Source: Novosphingobium rosa NBRC 15208 (GTDB lineage Bacteria > Pseudomonadota > Alphaproteobacteria > Sphingomonadales > Sphingomonadaceae). Taken from it: 64,000 nucleotides of DNA. The translations under genes were made by a program, and so were the position numbers. The notes under the pieces were generated by a model. The model saw only the letters and a program-made list of their open reading frames with translations. It had not been told where the DNA came from and searched no databases. Positions within the stretch are counted from its first letter, which is position 1, and every line of letters begins with the position of its first letter. Positions 1 to 8,327 of this stretch are shown in pieces. The stretch lies in the NCBI RefSeq assembly GCF_001598555.1, contig NZ_BCZE01000034.1, forward strand, positions 1 through 64,000, written 5' to 3'.

Positions 1-84
1 CGGCGAAAGGTGGAGGTGACCTTCTTTTTCGTCAACGGTGGTTCGGCTTTTGGCGCAAATTCCCTTGCGTCGCCGCGACCTATA

Positions 85-123
85 AATTCTAGATACTTCC
101 AAAATCTGGAAGTATCTAGAATT
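85..123 (+). promoter_or_regulatory. Perfect inverted repeat before the AbiEi antitoxin, probable autoregulatory operator
   Basis: Two perfect 16-base arms (85-100 and 108-123, the left one beginning AATTCTAG) face each other across a 7-base spacer, and the right arm ends one base before the antitoxin ATG at 125. A TATAAAT stretch at 81-87 could serve as the -10 element. AbiEi-type antitoxins are known to repress their own operons by binding inverted repeats, so an operator role is the natural reading. No Shine-Dalgarno sequence is visible outside the repeat, so the hairpin may also affect translation. Confidence 0.7.
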
Positions 124-124
124 A

Positions 125-802
125 ATGCCGCGCCTGACCGACTCCGTCACACACGCTGGACTGGCCGATCGCGTCTTCGGCGAGAACGAACTGCGCGACG
201 TGCTCGGCGGAAGGGACGCGCGGCGTTACGGCCTGGTCAACCGGGCCCTCAAGGACGGCTCGTTGCGCCGCCTCAAGCGGGGAGTTTATGTCCTCAACAG
301 CCGATATCGCAAGGAACCGCTTCATCCATTCGCCGTGGCGCAAAGCCTCCATCCCGGCAGTTATGTCTCCTTCGAAACTGCCCTGTCCTATCATGGCTGG
401 ATTCCAGAAGCCGTCTTTACCACCGCCAGCGTGACGCCCGGTCGCAAGACGCTCAGTTTCGACACGCCAGACCACGGGTTTTTTACCTTCCATCCGCTGG
501 CTCTCCAGGAATACCGGCTTCTGACCAGCGTCGAGCGGATCAAGCTGGGTGCCTCGACCTGCCTGATCGCCAAGCCGCTGCGGGCACTCCTCGACCTTGT
601 CGCCTTGCGCAAGGAGGCGTGGAGCGGCATCGAATGGATGATCAGCGGCATGCGCATTGATGAAAGCCTGTTGATGGCCTTGAAGCGCAAAGATTTCGCC
701 GACCTTCAGGTCGTGCACAAACACAAGGCGGTCGAGGCATTCCTGTCAGCGCTGCGGGAGCACGTGATGCCTTCACAGAATGCTGCACTTTTGCCCGGGT
801 GA
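125..802 (+). CDS. Type IV toxin-antitoxin AbiEi-family antitoxin, without its toxin
   Basis: This 225-residue protein resembles the AbiEi antitoxin family. Its N-terminal winged-helix-like part (about residues 15-60) contains the run YGLVNRALKDGSLRRLKRGVY, followed by the YVSFETALSYHGWIPE segment and an SVERI-containing C-terminal domain. In type IV systems AbiEi represses its operon and neutralises the nucleotidyltransferase toxin AbiEii, which normally starts at or overlapping the antitoxin stop. Nothing resembling AbiEii follows here; the next kilobase holds only a decayed transporter and a long leader. The gene is therefore an orphan antitoxin or a solitary regulator. The ATG at 125 is chosen because the family's N-terminus fits it and the operator repeat ends right before it. 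Confidence 0.75.
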   Translation: MPRLTDSVTHAGLADRVFGENELRDVLGGRDARRYGLVNRALKDGSLRRLKRGVYVLNSRYRKEPLHPFAVAQSLHPGSYVSFETALSYHGWIPEAVFTTASVTPGRKTLSFDTPDHGFFTFHPLALQEYRLLTSVERIKLGASTCLIAKPLRALLDLVALRKEAWSGIEWMISGMRIDESLLMALKRKDFADLQVVHKHKAVEAFLSALREHVMPSQNAALLPG

Positions 803-803
803 T

Positions 804-1010
804 TATTCTTCAGGTTGCGAAGGTGAAAGTGGAAAGCAACCAGCGTGCAGATCGCCGACCTCGCGCCAAGCGCCGCCAAGGCCCCGCCGAGGCCACCTGT
901 TGCCAGACTGGCGTCCGTCACCATCAGAGGGCTGGCAAACTGGCCGACATAAAAAGGCCGCGCTCCAGGTGCCCATGCCCGCCAGCAATCGCGCTCGGGC
1001 CAGCTAAGCA
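804..1010 (-). pseudogene. Remnant of the C-terminal end of an MFS transporter
   Basis: On the minus strand one frame reads FYVGQFASPLMV and then ATGGLGGALAALGA and ICTLVAFHFHLR, which looks like the last two membrane segments of a major facilitator protein. The matching upstream piece, LLAGMGTWSAAF, lies in a neighbouring frame, so a frameshift near 955 separates the two halves. The rest of the gene is missing. This is recognised by pattern only; a protein search with both frames would settle it. Confidence 0.4.
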
Positions 1011-1568
1011 TGACCTTCCTGTATTGCTCAATGGAGGAGCAGATGGCGCGTCTGCCCGACGGTGTTCTTCTCTGCCCTCGCTTCGGCTGCAACCGTGCTC
1101 TTCTGGCTATGATCGGTGAGTCCTGACGCTAGAACAGCGGCGCTAAACAACACCCCTCGAGTCTAGGCCAGAAATCCCAAGCCAAACGTTCCGTATATGC
1201 GCTCAATGGTGCGCATATCCATCTTGTCACCCATTGGCTTGCGTGCGATGGTCTCAAAAATCGATAAAAACCGAGAGGATGACAGATGGGTTTTCACGGA
1301 AGAACGATGAATGCGCCATACGTGGTAATGAGAAGTCATTTTCTCGCTTAGAACCGGGTTAAGATTTCGGGTAATTCAAAAATCTCGCATGGGATGGGAA
1401 ATCACAATTCATCCGATGTCGAAATGTTGTCGAAATAATCAATTTCTCTTTTTAACGGATGTTCGTTTAAGCACTGGCTTCCGCCGGTTCAATTGTCATG
1501 TGCGTCGCATGTGCAATTGGCCTGATTGATGGTCTGTGTTCGCGAAATCCGAAGCGGTGAGGAACACC
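1011..1568. other. Intergenic region upstream of the porin gene
   Basis: No gene was recognised here. The stretch becomes AT-richer from about 1260 and holds the box A element at 1195-1218. An in-frame GTG at 1536 would extend the porin by 11 residues, but the ATG at 1569 has the better ribosome binding site. Confidence 0.5.
1195..1218. promoter_or_regulatory. Box A operator (perfect copy)
   Basis: Arms ATATGCGC and GCGCATAT are perfectly complementary across an 8-base spacer. This is the most symmetrical of the box A elements found in the window. It lies about 350 bases before the porin start, so it may instead have served the decayed MFS gene on the other side. Confidence 0.6.
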
Positions 1569-3125
1569 ATGCAACTCCCGGTTCCAGTATTACGTTTGGC
1601 AATCCAATGGACTGCTACTGCGGCGACCTTGTCCATGGCCTGTAACATGGCTCATGCCCAAGCAACCACAGATGGAACACTCTCTGCTCAACAGGCGGGC
1701 GTCGATCAGGAAGCGAGGCAAAGTCAGGAGGTCCTGGCATCCTCGACGACCGCGCAGTCTGAGCCGACACGAGCCCAGACCACGCCCGCGACTCCGTCAG
1801 ATCGCGCACCGGATTTTTCTGCACTATCCGATGGAAATCATGCAAAGGATAGTGAGGGCCACCTTCGGGAACTTGACCGTCAGTTGGGCTTGCGCGGATG
1901 GAATGCTCCCTTCTTTTCCTATGCCGGGACGCTGGACCAGGATGTAGGCGGGTGGCGCTCAACCCTCGCTAAAGCTGGGATTGGCGCCGTTTTCTACGAT
2001 ATCGGCGCCTCGTCGATCAACATGCTCAATGTACCCCGTCATGACCCTTCCGGCCAACAGCGCTATTGGGGGCAGGTGGGAAGTGTGTATCATACGGGAA
2101 ATCTGCAGCTCACCTATGATCTGCAGCAATACGGTATCCCGGATGGTCAGTTCCAGTTTGGATACAACACGACATACAGCACGATGGACAGCTTTTTGCC
2201 CACAGGCGCGGCCAAGTTGTTCAGGCTGGCATATTACCAGAGCTTATTCCGTCGCAAGATCGAATTTTCAGCTGGTTATATGTCCAACACGACGACATTC
2301 GTGGGGACATCTGTCGGAGGGCAATTGACCAATCCTTTCGGTCCCAGTTCCTCCATTACCTCCGAACTGGGTATGGCGGGGGCCACCGCGATCGCACCCA
2401 CGGCCTGGATCAAGGCCAATTTCCCCCGATCCATTTACACGATGTTCGGTGTTCAGCGGAGCATCAGCCCGACCGGCAACGCGATCTACGACGATTCGAT
2501 CAAAAATCCCTCGGGCTGGCATTTCAACGAAAAGGGGGCGAAAGCACTTTATGTCGTCGAAATCGGGCAGCGGCGGGCGGCGTCGGAAGGAACGCCGTTT
2601 AGCTGGCTGCGGGGAGGGATGCTTTACAACACGTCACAGTATCAGAATTTCAAAACCGGGCGCACGAGTACGAATGCGGCCGCCTTTTTGCTGGCCGACC
2701 GCCAGATCATCATGATGAGTGGCACCGCTCCGCGCCGAGGCCTGTACCTTGGCGCTTCCGCGATGTGGGCCAAACCTCAAAACAACGTTATCACTCAATA
2801 TTACGAAGGGCGGGTCTATGGCTTTGGCCTCATAAGGAGTCGTCCAGATGACATGGCATCCCTTGTGGTGCAGCATAACAAGATCAGTCGCGACTATTAT
2901 GGTCCGATTGATGAATCCCCCGATGTGCGCGACGATAACAATCCGCTTGGAGAAGATCCGGCCAGGACGGGGCTCACCTCGATCACAGCTTCGTACCAGA
3001 TCGTGTTGACACACGGACTTTCAGCCACGCTTGGTATCAGTTACGTCGATCATCCGAGCACGCGCTACTTCGTTGACGAAGGGCATGCAATCAACTTTCT
3101 TGGAGGCTTTGCGATCATTCTGTGA
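1569..3125 (+). CDS. OprB-family carbohydrate-type porin
   Basis: The 518-residue product begins with a Sec signal peptide (cleavage likely after AHA, residue 30), followed by a low-complexity linker to about residue 95 and a beta-barrel domain. Segments such as GAVFYDIGASS, GIPDGQFQFGYNTTYS and the final LGGFAIIL with its hydrophobic C-terminal strand fit OprB-like porins, which let sugars or other small polar solutes cross the outer membrane. The ATG at 1569 is preferred over the GTG at 1536 because of the GAGGA-type ribosome binding site just before it and the well-formed signal peptide. It stands alone, ends at a terminator, and converges on the TonB receptor gene. The actual solute is unknown. 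Confidence 0.75.
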   Translation: MQLPVPVLRLAIQWTATAATLSMACNMAHAQATTDGTLSAQQAGVDQEARQSQEVLASSTTAQSEPTRAQTTPATPSDRAPDFSALSDGNHAKDSEGHLRELDRQLGLRGWNAPFFSYAGTLDQDVGGWRSTLAKAGIGAVFYDIGASSINMLNVPRHDPSGQQRYWGQVGSVYHTGNLQLTYDLQQYGIPDGQFQFGYNTTYSTMDSFLPTGAAKLFRLAYYQSLFRRKIEFSAGYMSNTTTFVGTSVGGQLTNPFGPSSSITSELGMAGATAIAPTAWIKANFPRSIYTMFGVQRSISPTGNAIYDDSIKNPSGWHFNEKGAKALYVVEIGQRRAASEGTPFSWLRGGMLYNTSQYQNFKTGRTSTNAAAFLLADRQIIMMSGTAPRRGLYLGASAMWAKPQNNVITQYYEGRVYGFGLIRSRPDDMASLVVQHNKISRDYYGPIDESPDVRDDNNPLGEDPARTGLTSITASYQIVLTHGLSATLGISYVDHPSTRYFVDEGHAINFLGGFAIIL

Positions 3126-3201
3126 ATAATCTCCATCCCGCGGATGCAGTTGCTTGCCAAGCTGTTCAATGATGATTTTCGATAAATCTGCGAGAAGAAA
3201 G

Positions 3202-3237
3202 ATCCCTTCGGTTAGACAACATTCCTACCGAAGGGAT
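3202..3237 (+). terminator. Rho-independent terminator after the porin gene
   Basis: Eleven-base arms (ATCCCTTCGGT at 3202-3212 and ACCGAAGGGAT at 3227-3237) enclose a 14-base loop and run into TTTT on the plus strand. It lies between two convergent genes and could also slow transcription of the receptor gene coming from the other side. Confidence 0.75.
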
Positions 3238-3275
3238 TTTCCATCGTTTGCGACCGAATATCATGATTATGGTGA

Positions 3276-6179
3276 TCAGATTTTCAGTCGGAACCCACCA
3301 CGCAAGACAGGGCCCGCAACATCGTAGAGAACTGCTGTGTTGGCGCCGTTGCCGAACGCATTGCCCGCGACGGTCAAGCCCGGATCGCGATTGGTGATGT
3401 TCTGGGCATTGAAAAACAGGGACAAGCCTTTGAGGCGACCGGCCGTAAAGTCGTAGCTGATTGCGAAATCGAGATACATTCGGCCAGGGAGATAATTGTT
3501 GTTGATGGTGGGGTGCAGCGTGGTGCTGGCCGGGCAAGCCGAGGTGCACTGGATGTAGTTGGCGAACTGCGTGCCGGAACTGAATCCGCGAAGGGTCAAG
3601 CTGGTATGCAGGCCGTTCAACTGATAACCCAAAGTGGCATTGGTACGCCACCTGGGAGGGTTGGTGCCGCTGTTCTCACCGACATAATCGATGGGCGCGC
3701 TGATGCCCGTGCTGATCGTATCCTGCAGATATTTCGTAAAATTGGCATGCAGGTCGATGCGCCCAGGAAGGCCCAGGAAGCCGAGATCGCGGCGGTAGCT
3801 TGCCTCAAAATCAAGGCCGCGCACCTTCTGACCAGCGATGTTGATGTTCTGGCTGATCACCTGCGTAACGACACCGTTGACGCGCGTAATGTTGTTGCAA
3901 AGTTCGGGACGGGACCCGTCATAGCAAAGCTGCAATTCGTCACCCGATGCGATGATCGAAATTTCGTCTTTGACGTTGATGCTCCAGTAATCGACCGATG
4001 CGCTCAGGCCCGGGATGAAATGCGGAGTGAAGACACCGCCGAGGCCAAAAGTGTCCGCGCGTTCCGGCTTCAGATTGCGGTTGCCGGTGGTCGTCTGGTC
4101 AAAAGCGGGTGTGGTGTTGGTGAAGGGGTCGAAGATCGATTGGCGCGCCGTCGAAGCCGGCAGGAAGGTTTCCTGAAGGTTGGGTGCCCGAATGTCGCGC
4201 GAGCGAGTGACCCGCAAGGTGAAGTCACGTGTCGGGGAAAAGGTCGTGCCGATTTTCCATGTCACGACATTGCCGGCCAGGCTATAGCTGGTATAGCGCG
4301 CGGCGCCGTTCAGATCCCAGGAATCCGCCCAGCTGTAATGCTTTGCCAGCGGGATGACGATTTCGACTGCGCCTTCCTTGACGTTGGTGGAGCCGTCAAT
4401 CGGGCTGTAGTTGGCGTAGATATGATTGACCGCAAGGGAGTCGGCATCAACGACGCCATGGGCGTGATCACGGCGATACTCCCCCGAAAACGCCAGGGAA
4501 ACCGGGCCTGCCCAGGTCTTGACCGGCTCGCCCGTCAGTGATGCTGCGACGACTGTCTGGTCGATTTCCAGATTGGAACGGCTCGCGGATCGAATATACT
4601 GGGCGGCGGCCCCGTTGGTATCGTTCACGCCGGTACCAAACACATTGTAAGGCGAGCAGCCATTACCCGGCGACGTCAGCGTCGAACGGCAGACGATGGA
4701 TCCGGTGGCCGGATTGACGACGGCGTCTGCCGCAAGCGTGTAATGGCTGCGCGAGATGTTGTTCGGGAAGGTGACCAGATTGTTGCTCTGACCATATTGG
4801 GCATATGAGTCCCAATGCCAGTCCGTGCCCAGCATCCTGAAGATGCCGTTGGCTCCCAGCGTGTAGGAATATGTCTGTCGATCCGTGACCTGATAGGTCA
4901 CACCCAGATCCTGATTGAGCGTTCCGATCTGGATCGAACTGAGCCCGGCGCCGATCATCTGGGCTCTGATGCTGGCGGGCAGATAGGCATTGTCGAGCTG
5001 GACCCTGGGACCGCTCGTGCCGATCATATAGGCCGTGGTCAGATCGGCCTGCGTCTTGGCGCGGACGAAGGAGAATTGTGCGGTGAGATTGAGGGCCCGG
5101 GAGACGTCGAAGGTCGCTCTGGCGAAGGCCATCTGACGGCTTTCGATCGGGGAAATCGCATTGGTATGCCGCAGATCATTCGCCTGCCAGCCCCCGCCGC
5201 GCATGAAGGGGTCGGCCTGGATGTCCCCATAATTGAGCTGGTAGGGGTTTCCCCCCGGCCCGAAGGCCGTACCCCGGAGCGGTCCTGCGAAAATGATGCC
5301 GCCCGGCGTGGCAGTCATATAGCCGACATTGTCGTAAATCAGGCGCTGGGGCTGACCGTTGGTTGCGGTATAGGCGGGATTGGCAAGCAACTGGCGTCCC
5401 TGTAAAGTCCAGTCGCGTCGGCCGGCGCCAATGCCGTAGTCATAGACATGCTCTCCAGCGATCAGGAAATGGCCGCGATCGTCAGCGAAGCTTCCACCTC
5501 CGGCAAGGCTGACCTTGTAGTTCTGCCCGTCGCCATAGCTGGTTGCGCCGCCCGAAACCTCTGCTCTGATGCCTTTGAGCGTGTGATCGAGGACGAAATT
5601 CACCACGCCAGCAACTGCGTCCGATCCATAAGTCGCCGATGCGCCGCCGGTGACCACATCCACCCGTGAGATCAGCGCTTGCGGAATTGCATCGACATCG
5701 ACAACGCCGGTGGTCAAGGCGGGCGTGACACGACGCCCGTCAAGCAGGACCAGCGTGCGGTTCGCGCCCAGCGATCGGAGGTTCAAAGAGTTGATGCCGG
5801 CTGCACCATTGGCGCCCGTTGTCGTATTCGAGCGTGGGCTGCCCGATCCCGAGAAGGCGGGGAGGTTGGTGACATATTGCGCGATGTTGGAATTTGCGTT
5901 GTTGGCAAGCTGGTCGGCGCCGATGACTGACAGAGGCGTGGGCGCCTTGTAGCCGTCTCGAACCACACGGGAACCGGTCACCACCAGCTCCTTGGGCTCG
6001 ACCGTGGTGGGTGCGGTCGTTTCTGGCTGCGATGCTTGAGGTTGGGGATCATCTGCGGTGCCCGCAATGGCTGTCGGGATGCTTAGGGCAAAGCTTGCGC
6101 TGGTGAGAAGCAAGCGGGCAACGAAGCGCTTGCGTGTGTGGCGACCCCACAGCCCCTCCGGGCCAGAAGAAGAAAGCAT
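3276..6179 (-). CDS. TonB-dependent outer-membrane receptor
   Basis: This 967-residue receptor starts with an extended signal peptide (cleavage likely after AIA, residue 39). A TonB box-like and plug domain follow from about residue 65, with ELVVTGSRV, LNLRSLGANRTLVLLDGRR and SATYGSDAVAGVVNF. The long beta-barrel ends in GPVLRGGFRLKI, a typical last strand. Such receptors use TonB/ExbBD energy to import large or scarce substrates. The ATG at 6179 is chosen because a GGGTGAGG ribosome binding site precedes it; the open frame extends 294 bases further up but that part is non-coding in character and holds a box A element. The ligand is unknown; control by box A with the esterases suggests the substrate of this cluster. 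Confidence 0.9.
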   Translation of the reverse strand: MLSSSGPEGLWGRHTRKRFVARLLLTSASFALSIPTAIAGTADDPQPQASQPETTAPTTVEPKELVVTGSRVVRDGYKAPTPLSVIGADQLANNANSNIAQYVTNLPAFSGSGSPRSNTTTGANGAAGINSLNLRSLGANRTLVLLDGRRVTPALTTGVVDVDAIPQALISRVDVVTGGASATYGSDAVAGVVNFVLDHTLKGIRAEVSGGATSYGDGQNYKVSLAGGGSFADDRGHFLIAGEHVYDYGIGAGRRDWTLQGRQLLANPAYTATNGQPQRLIYDNVGYMTATPGGIIFAGPLRGTAFGPGGNPYQLNYGDIQADPFMRGGGWQANDLRHTNAISPIESRQMAFARATFDVSRALNLTAQFSFVRAKTQADLTTAYMIGTSGPRVQLDNAYLPASIRAQMIGAGLSSIQIGTLNQDLGVTYQVTDRQTYSYTLGANGIFRMLGTDWHWDSYAQYGQSNNLVTFPNNISRSHYTLAADAVVNPATGSIVCRSTLTSPGNGCSPYNVFGTGVNDTNGAAAQYIRSASRSNLEIDQTVVAASLTGEPVKTWAGPVSLAFSGEYRRDHAHGVVDADSLAVNHIYANYSPIDGSTNVKEGAVEIVIPLAKHYSWADSWDLNGAARYTSYSLAGNVVTWKIGTTFSPTRDFTLRVTRSRDIRAPNLQETFLPASTARQSIFDPFTNTTPAFDQTTTGNRNLKPERADTFGLGGVFTPHFIPGLSASVDYWSINVKDEISIIASGDELQLCYDGSRPELCNNITRVNGVVTQVISQNINIAGQKVRGLDFEASYRRDLGFLGLPGRIDLHANFTKYLQDTISTGISAPIDYVGENSGTNPPRWRTNATLGYQLNGLHTSLTLRGFSSGTQFANYIQCTSACPASTTLHPTINNNYLPGRMYLDFAISYDFTAGRLKGLSLFFNAQNITNRDPGLTVAGNAFGNGANTAVLYDVAGPVLRGGFRLKI

Positions 6180-6243
6180 GTCGATAATCCTCACCCCATG
6201 ATCCCAGCCTGTTGGCGGTGATCCTGTTTTGCCGTCAGTTCGT

Positions 6244-6267
6244 AAATAAGAACTAATGGTCGTTAAT
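6244..6267. promoter_or_regulatory. Box A operator before the TonB receptor
   Basis: Arms AAATAAGA and TCGTTAAT flank an 8-base spacer that begins AC and ends GG, as in several other copies. The element is 65 bases upstream of the receptor start in the 467-base divergent region shared with the carboxylesterase gene; apart from the two box A elements nothing else was seen in that region. Confidence 0.5.
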
Positions 6268-6492
6268 GCGACTTTATGACTCGGTTGGCCGAAGTCAATC
6301 GAAAAATCTGGTTGAGGTTCTGGCCTCAACCTATGGGGCTCAAATAAGAACATTAATTTTTGCAGCCGCGTTGGACTGCATATGCAGGGGGCGCTGTGTG
6401 GCGACGATTCCGCTCCTCGATAGCGAATTCCGGGTGACCAAACTATGTTTCCCGACCTCTTGACCCGGTCCAAATTTCAGCCTTAAGTGCGC

Positions 6493-6516
6493 TAAAGCGC
6501 CATGTGGTGCGCATAT
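6493..6516. promoter_or_regulatory. Box A operator before the Tat carboxylesterase
   Basis: Arms TAAAGCGC and GCGCATAT lie across an 8-base spacer, 131 bases before the esterase start. The right arm is identical to that of the copy at 1195-1218. Confidence 0.55.
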
Positions 6517-6646
6517 AAGAATAGACTGGGCGTGGAAAATCCTGACAGCTTGCCGAGGGCGAAGCCGTGAAGTGATCCGCCCAAAACTGCCATCTATATA
6601 TAAAAACTAAGAAAAATAATTAGTTGGACGCGATTGGGAGCGGGAC

Positions 6647-8311
6647 ATGATTGAACGTGCAGAATTGAGCCGTCGTAAGTTCGTGGCAGGCACCGCAACT
6701 GTCATTGCTGCGCCAGCTCTCATCGCAGCGACACGGGGAAGTACTGGCAATGCGACGGTCGTTGAAACACGCCAGGGCAGGTTGCGCGGCCTTCAGGGGG
6801 ATGGTGTTCTGGCCTTCAAGGGGATCGCTTATGCGGCCGACACCAGCGGAACCAACCGTTTCATGGGGCCGTTGCCGCCCGCCAACTGGTCAGGCGTGCG
6901 CGATGCCTTCGCCTATGGCGACCGGTGCCCGCAAGCCCGGCGCGAGAGCGGCGGGCCCTTTGCCGAGCCGGCCAATGCTCAGCAGCCGCATTATAGCGAG
7001 AATTGCTGCGTCCTCAATGTCTACACACCCCGTATTGACCACCATCGGCGTCCCGTCATGGTCTATATTCATGGCGGCGGTTACAGCAGTGGATCGGGTG
7101 ATGCGCCATCGGTCGAGGGGAGTAATCTTGCCCGCTTCGGCGATGTGGTTGTCGTCACTGTCAATCACCGACTCAACATCTTCGGCTATGCCAACCTGTC
7201 CTATCTTGGGCCTGAATTCGCCGATTCCGGCAATGTGGGGCAACTCGATCTTGCGGCGGCACTGGGCTGGGTGCGCGACAACATCGAGGCCTTCGGCGGC
7301 GACCCCGCGCGTGTAACAATTTTCGGGGAATCGGGTGGCGGCGCCAAGATCGTCGCTCTGGCGCTGATGCCCGAGGCATCGGGCCTCTATCGCAACACGA
7401 TCAACATGAGCGGGTCGGGCGCCTTTCATCTGCTCCCGCCCGGCGCGACCGAGCGCGTATCCGATGAACTGCTGAAAGTTCTCGCGCTGCCCAAGGCCGA
7501 TGCGCGCAAACTGCAGCAGATCGGCGCAGAGCAATTGTACGCTGCCCATGTGAAGGCCCTGGCCAATCTAAAAGCGGATCAGGCACGGCCTGTGATCGAT
7601 GGGCGGCATATTGCGGTCGAGGCTTTGTCCGCGCGTGGTATCATGCTCCAGTCGGCGGTGCCCGGCATCATGAGTTGCACCGCGACCGAGGCTACGCCCT
7701 GGCTGCTGAGCAATCGCAGCAACCTTCAGATCAGCGCCGAGAATCTGTTGGCGCGGGTCAAGGCGCAATATCGCATCGAGGAGCCCAAAGCCCGCGAGGT
7801 GATCGCGGCCTATCAGGCCAGTGGGGCCGGTCAGTCGCCATGGGATCTGCTGGTGAGTATCGCCAGCGATGCCCTGATGCGCGTGCCCATGCAGCAGGTC
7901 ACCGAGATGCGAGCCAAGGCCGGGGCGCAACCGGTCTATCTGGCGGACTTTGCCTGGCGCTCGTCGATCGAAGGGGGAATATGGGGCGGGCCCCATGCGG
8001 TGGATGTTCCCTTCGCTTTCGGCAATCTTGCAGCCAGCCGCTATGCGGCGGGCGGGGGGCAGACGGCGCTGGACGCGTCACGCAATCTCATGCGCGCCTA
8101 TGTCGCTTTCGCGACCCATGGACAGCCTATGGATTCCAGTCTGCCGACGTGGGCTCCCTATGATCAGGCTTCCCGTGTCAGCATGGTGATCGACGCCCGT
8201 GCCGACATTGCCCATGATCGCTTTGCCGAACGCCGCCAATTGTGCGACCAGCTCAATCCCCAGTCGACCTGGGATGTCACCAACGGCCCGCTGGTTCACG
8301 GTATCAGCTGA
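6647..8311 (+). CDS. Tat-exported type-B carboxylesterase
   Basis: The 554-residue protein carries a twin-arginine signal (SRRKFVAG near residue 9) followed by a hydrophobic stretch, so it is exported folded to the periplasm. The type-B carboxylesterase fold is shown by the oxyanion-hole HGGG at 142-145, the nucleophile motif GESGG with Ser229, and the histidine in GPHAVDVPF (His450). It would hydrolyse a carboxylic ester of an imported molecule. An AT-rich leader with two box A elements separates it from the divergent TonB receptor gene, suggesting coordinated import and cleavage. It ends 16 bases from a second, convergent carboxylesterase gene. Confidence 0.88.
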   Translation: MIERAELSRRKFVAGTATVIAAPALIAATRGSTGNATVVETRQGRLRGLQGDGVLAFKGIAYAADTSGTNRFMGPLPPANWSGVRDAFAYGDRCPQARRESGGPFAEPANAQQPHYSENCCVLNVYTPRIDHHRRPVMVYIHGGGYSSGSGDAPSVEGSNLARFGDVVVVTVNHRLNIFGYANLSYLGPEFADSGNVGQLDLAAALGWVRDNIEAFGGDPARVTIFGESGGGAKIVALALMPEASGLYRNTINMSGSGAFHLLPPGATERVSDELLKVLALPKADARKLQQIGAEQLYAAHVKALANLKADQARPVIDGRHIAVEALSARGIMLQSAVPGIMSCTATEATPWLLSNRSNLQISAENLLARVKAQYRIEEPKAREVIAAYQASGAGQSPWDLLVSIASDALMRVPMQQVTEMRAKAGAQPVYLADFAWRSSIEGGIWGGPHAVDVPFAFGNLAASRYAAGGGQTALDASRNLMRAYVAFATHGQPMDSSLPTWAPYDQASRVSMVIDARADIAHDRFAERRQLCDQLNPQSTWDVTNGPLVHGIS

Positions 8312-8327
8312 GCGGGAACACTGTGCT

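Noticed and set aside
122..724. Long minus-strand frame opposite the antitoxin gene
   Set aside because: It is a mirror of the coding strand; it has no start signal and no recognisable domain, while the plus-strand frame matches AbiEi.
3513..4541. Long plus-strand frame inside the TonB receptor gene
   Set aside because: It is an antisense shadow caused by GC-rich codon use; the minus strand encodes an obvious receptor.
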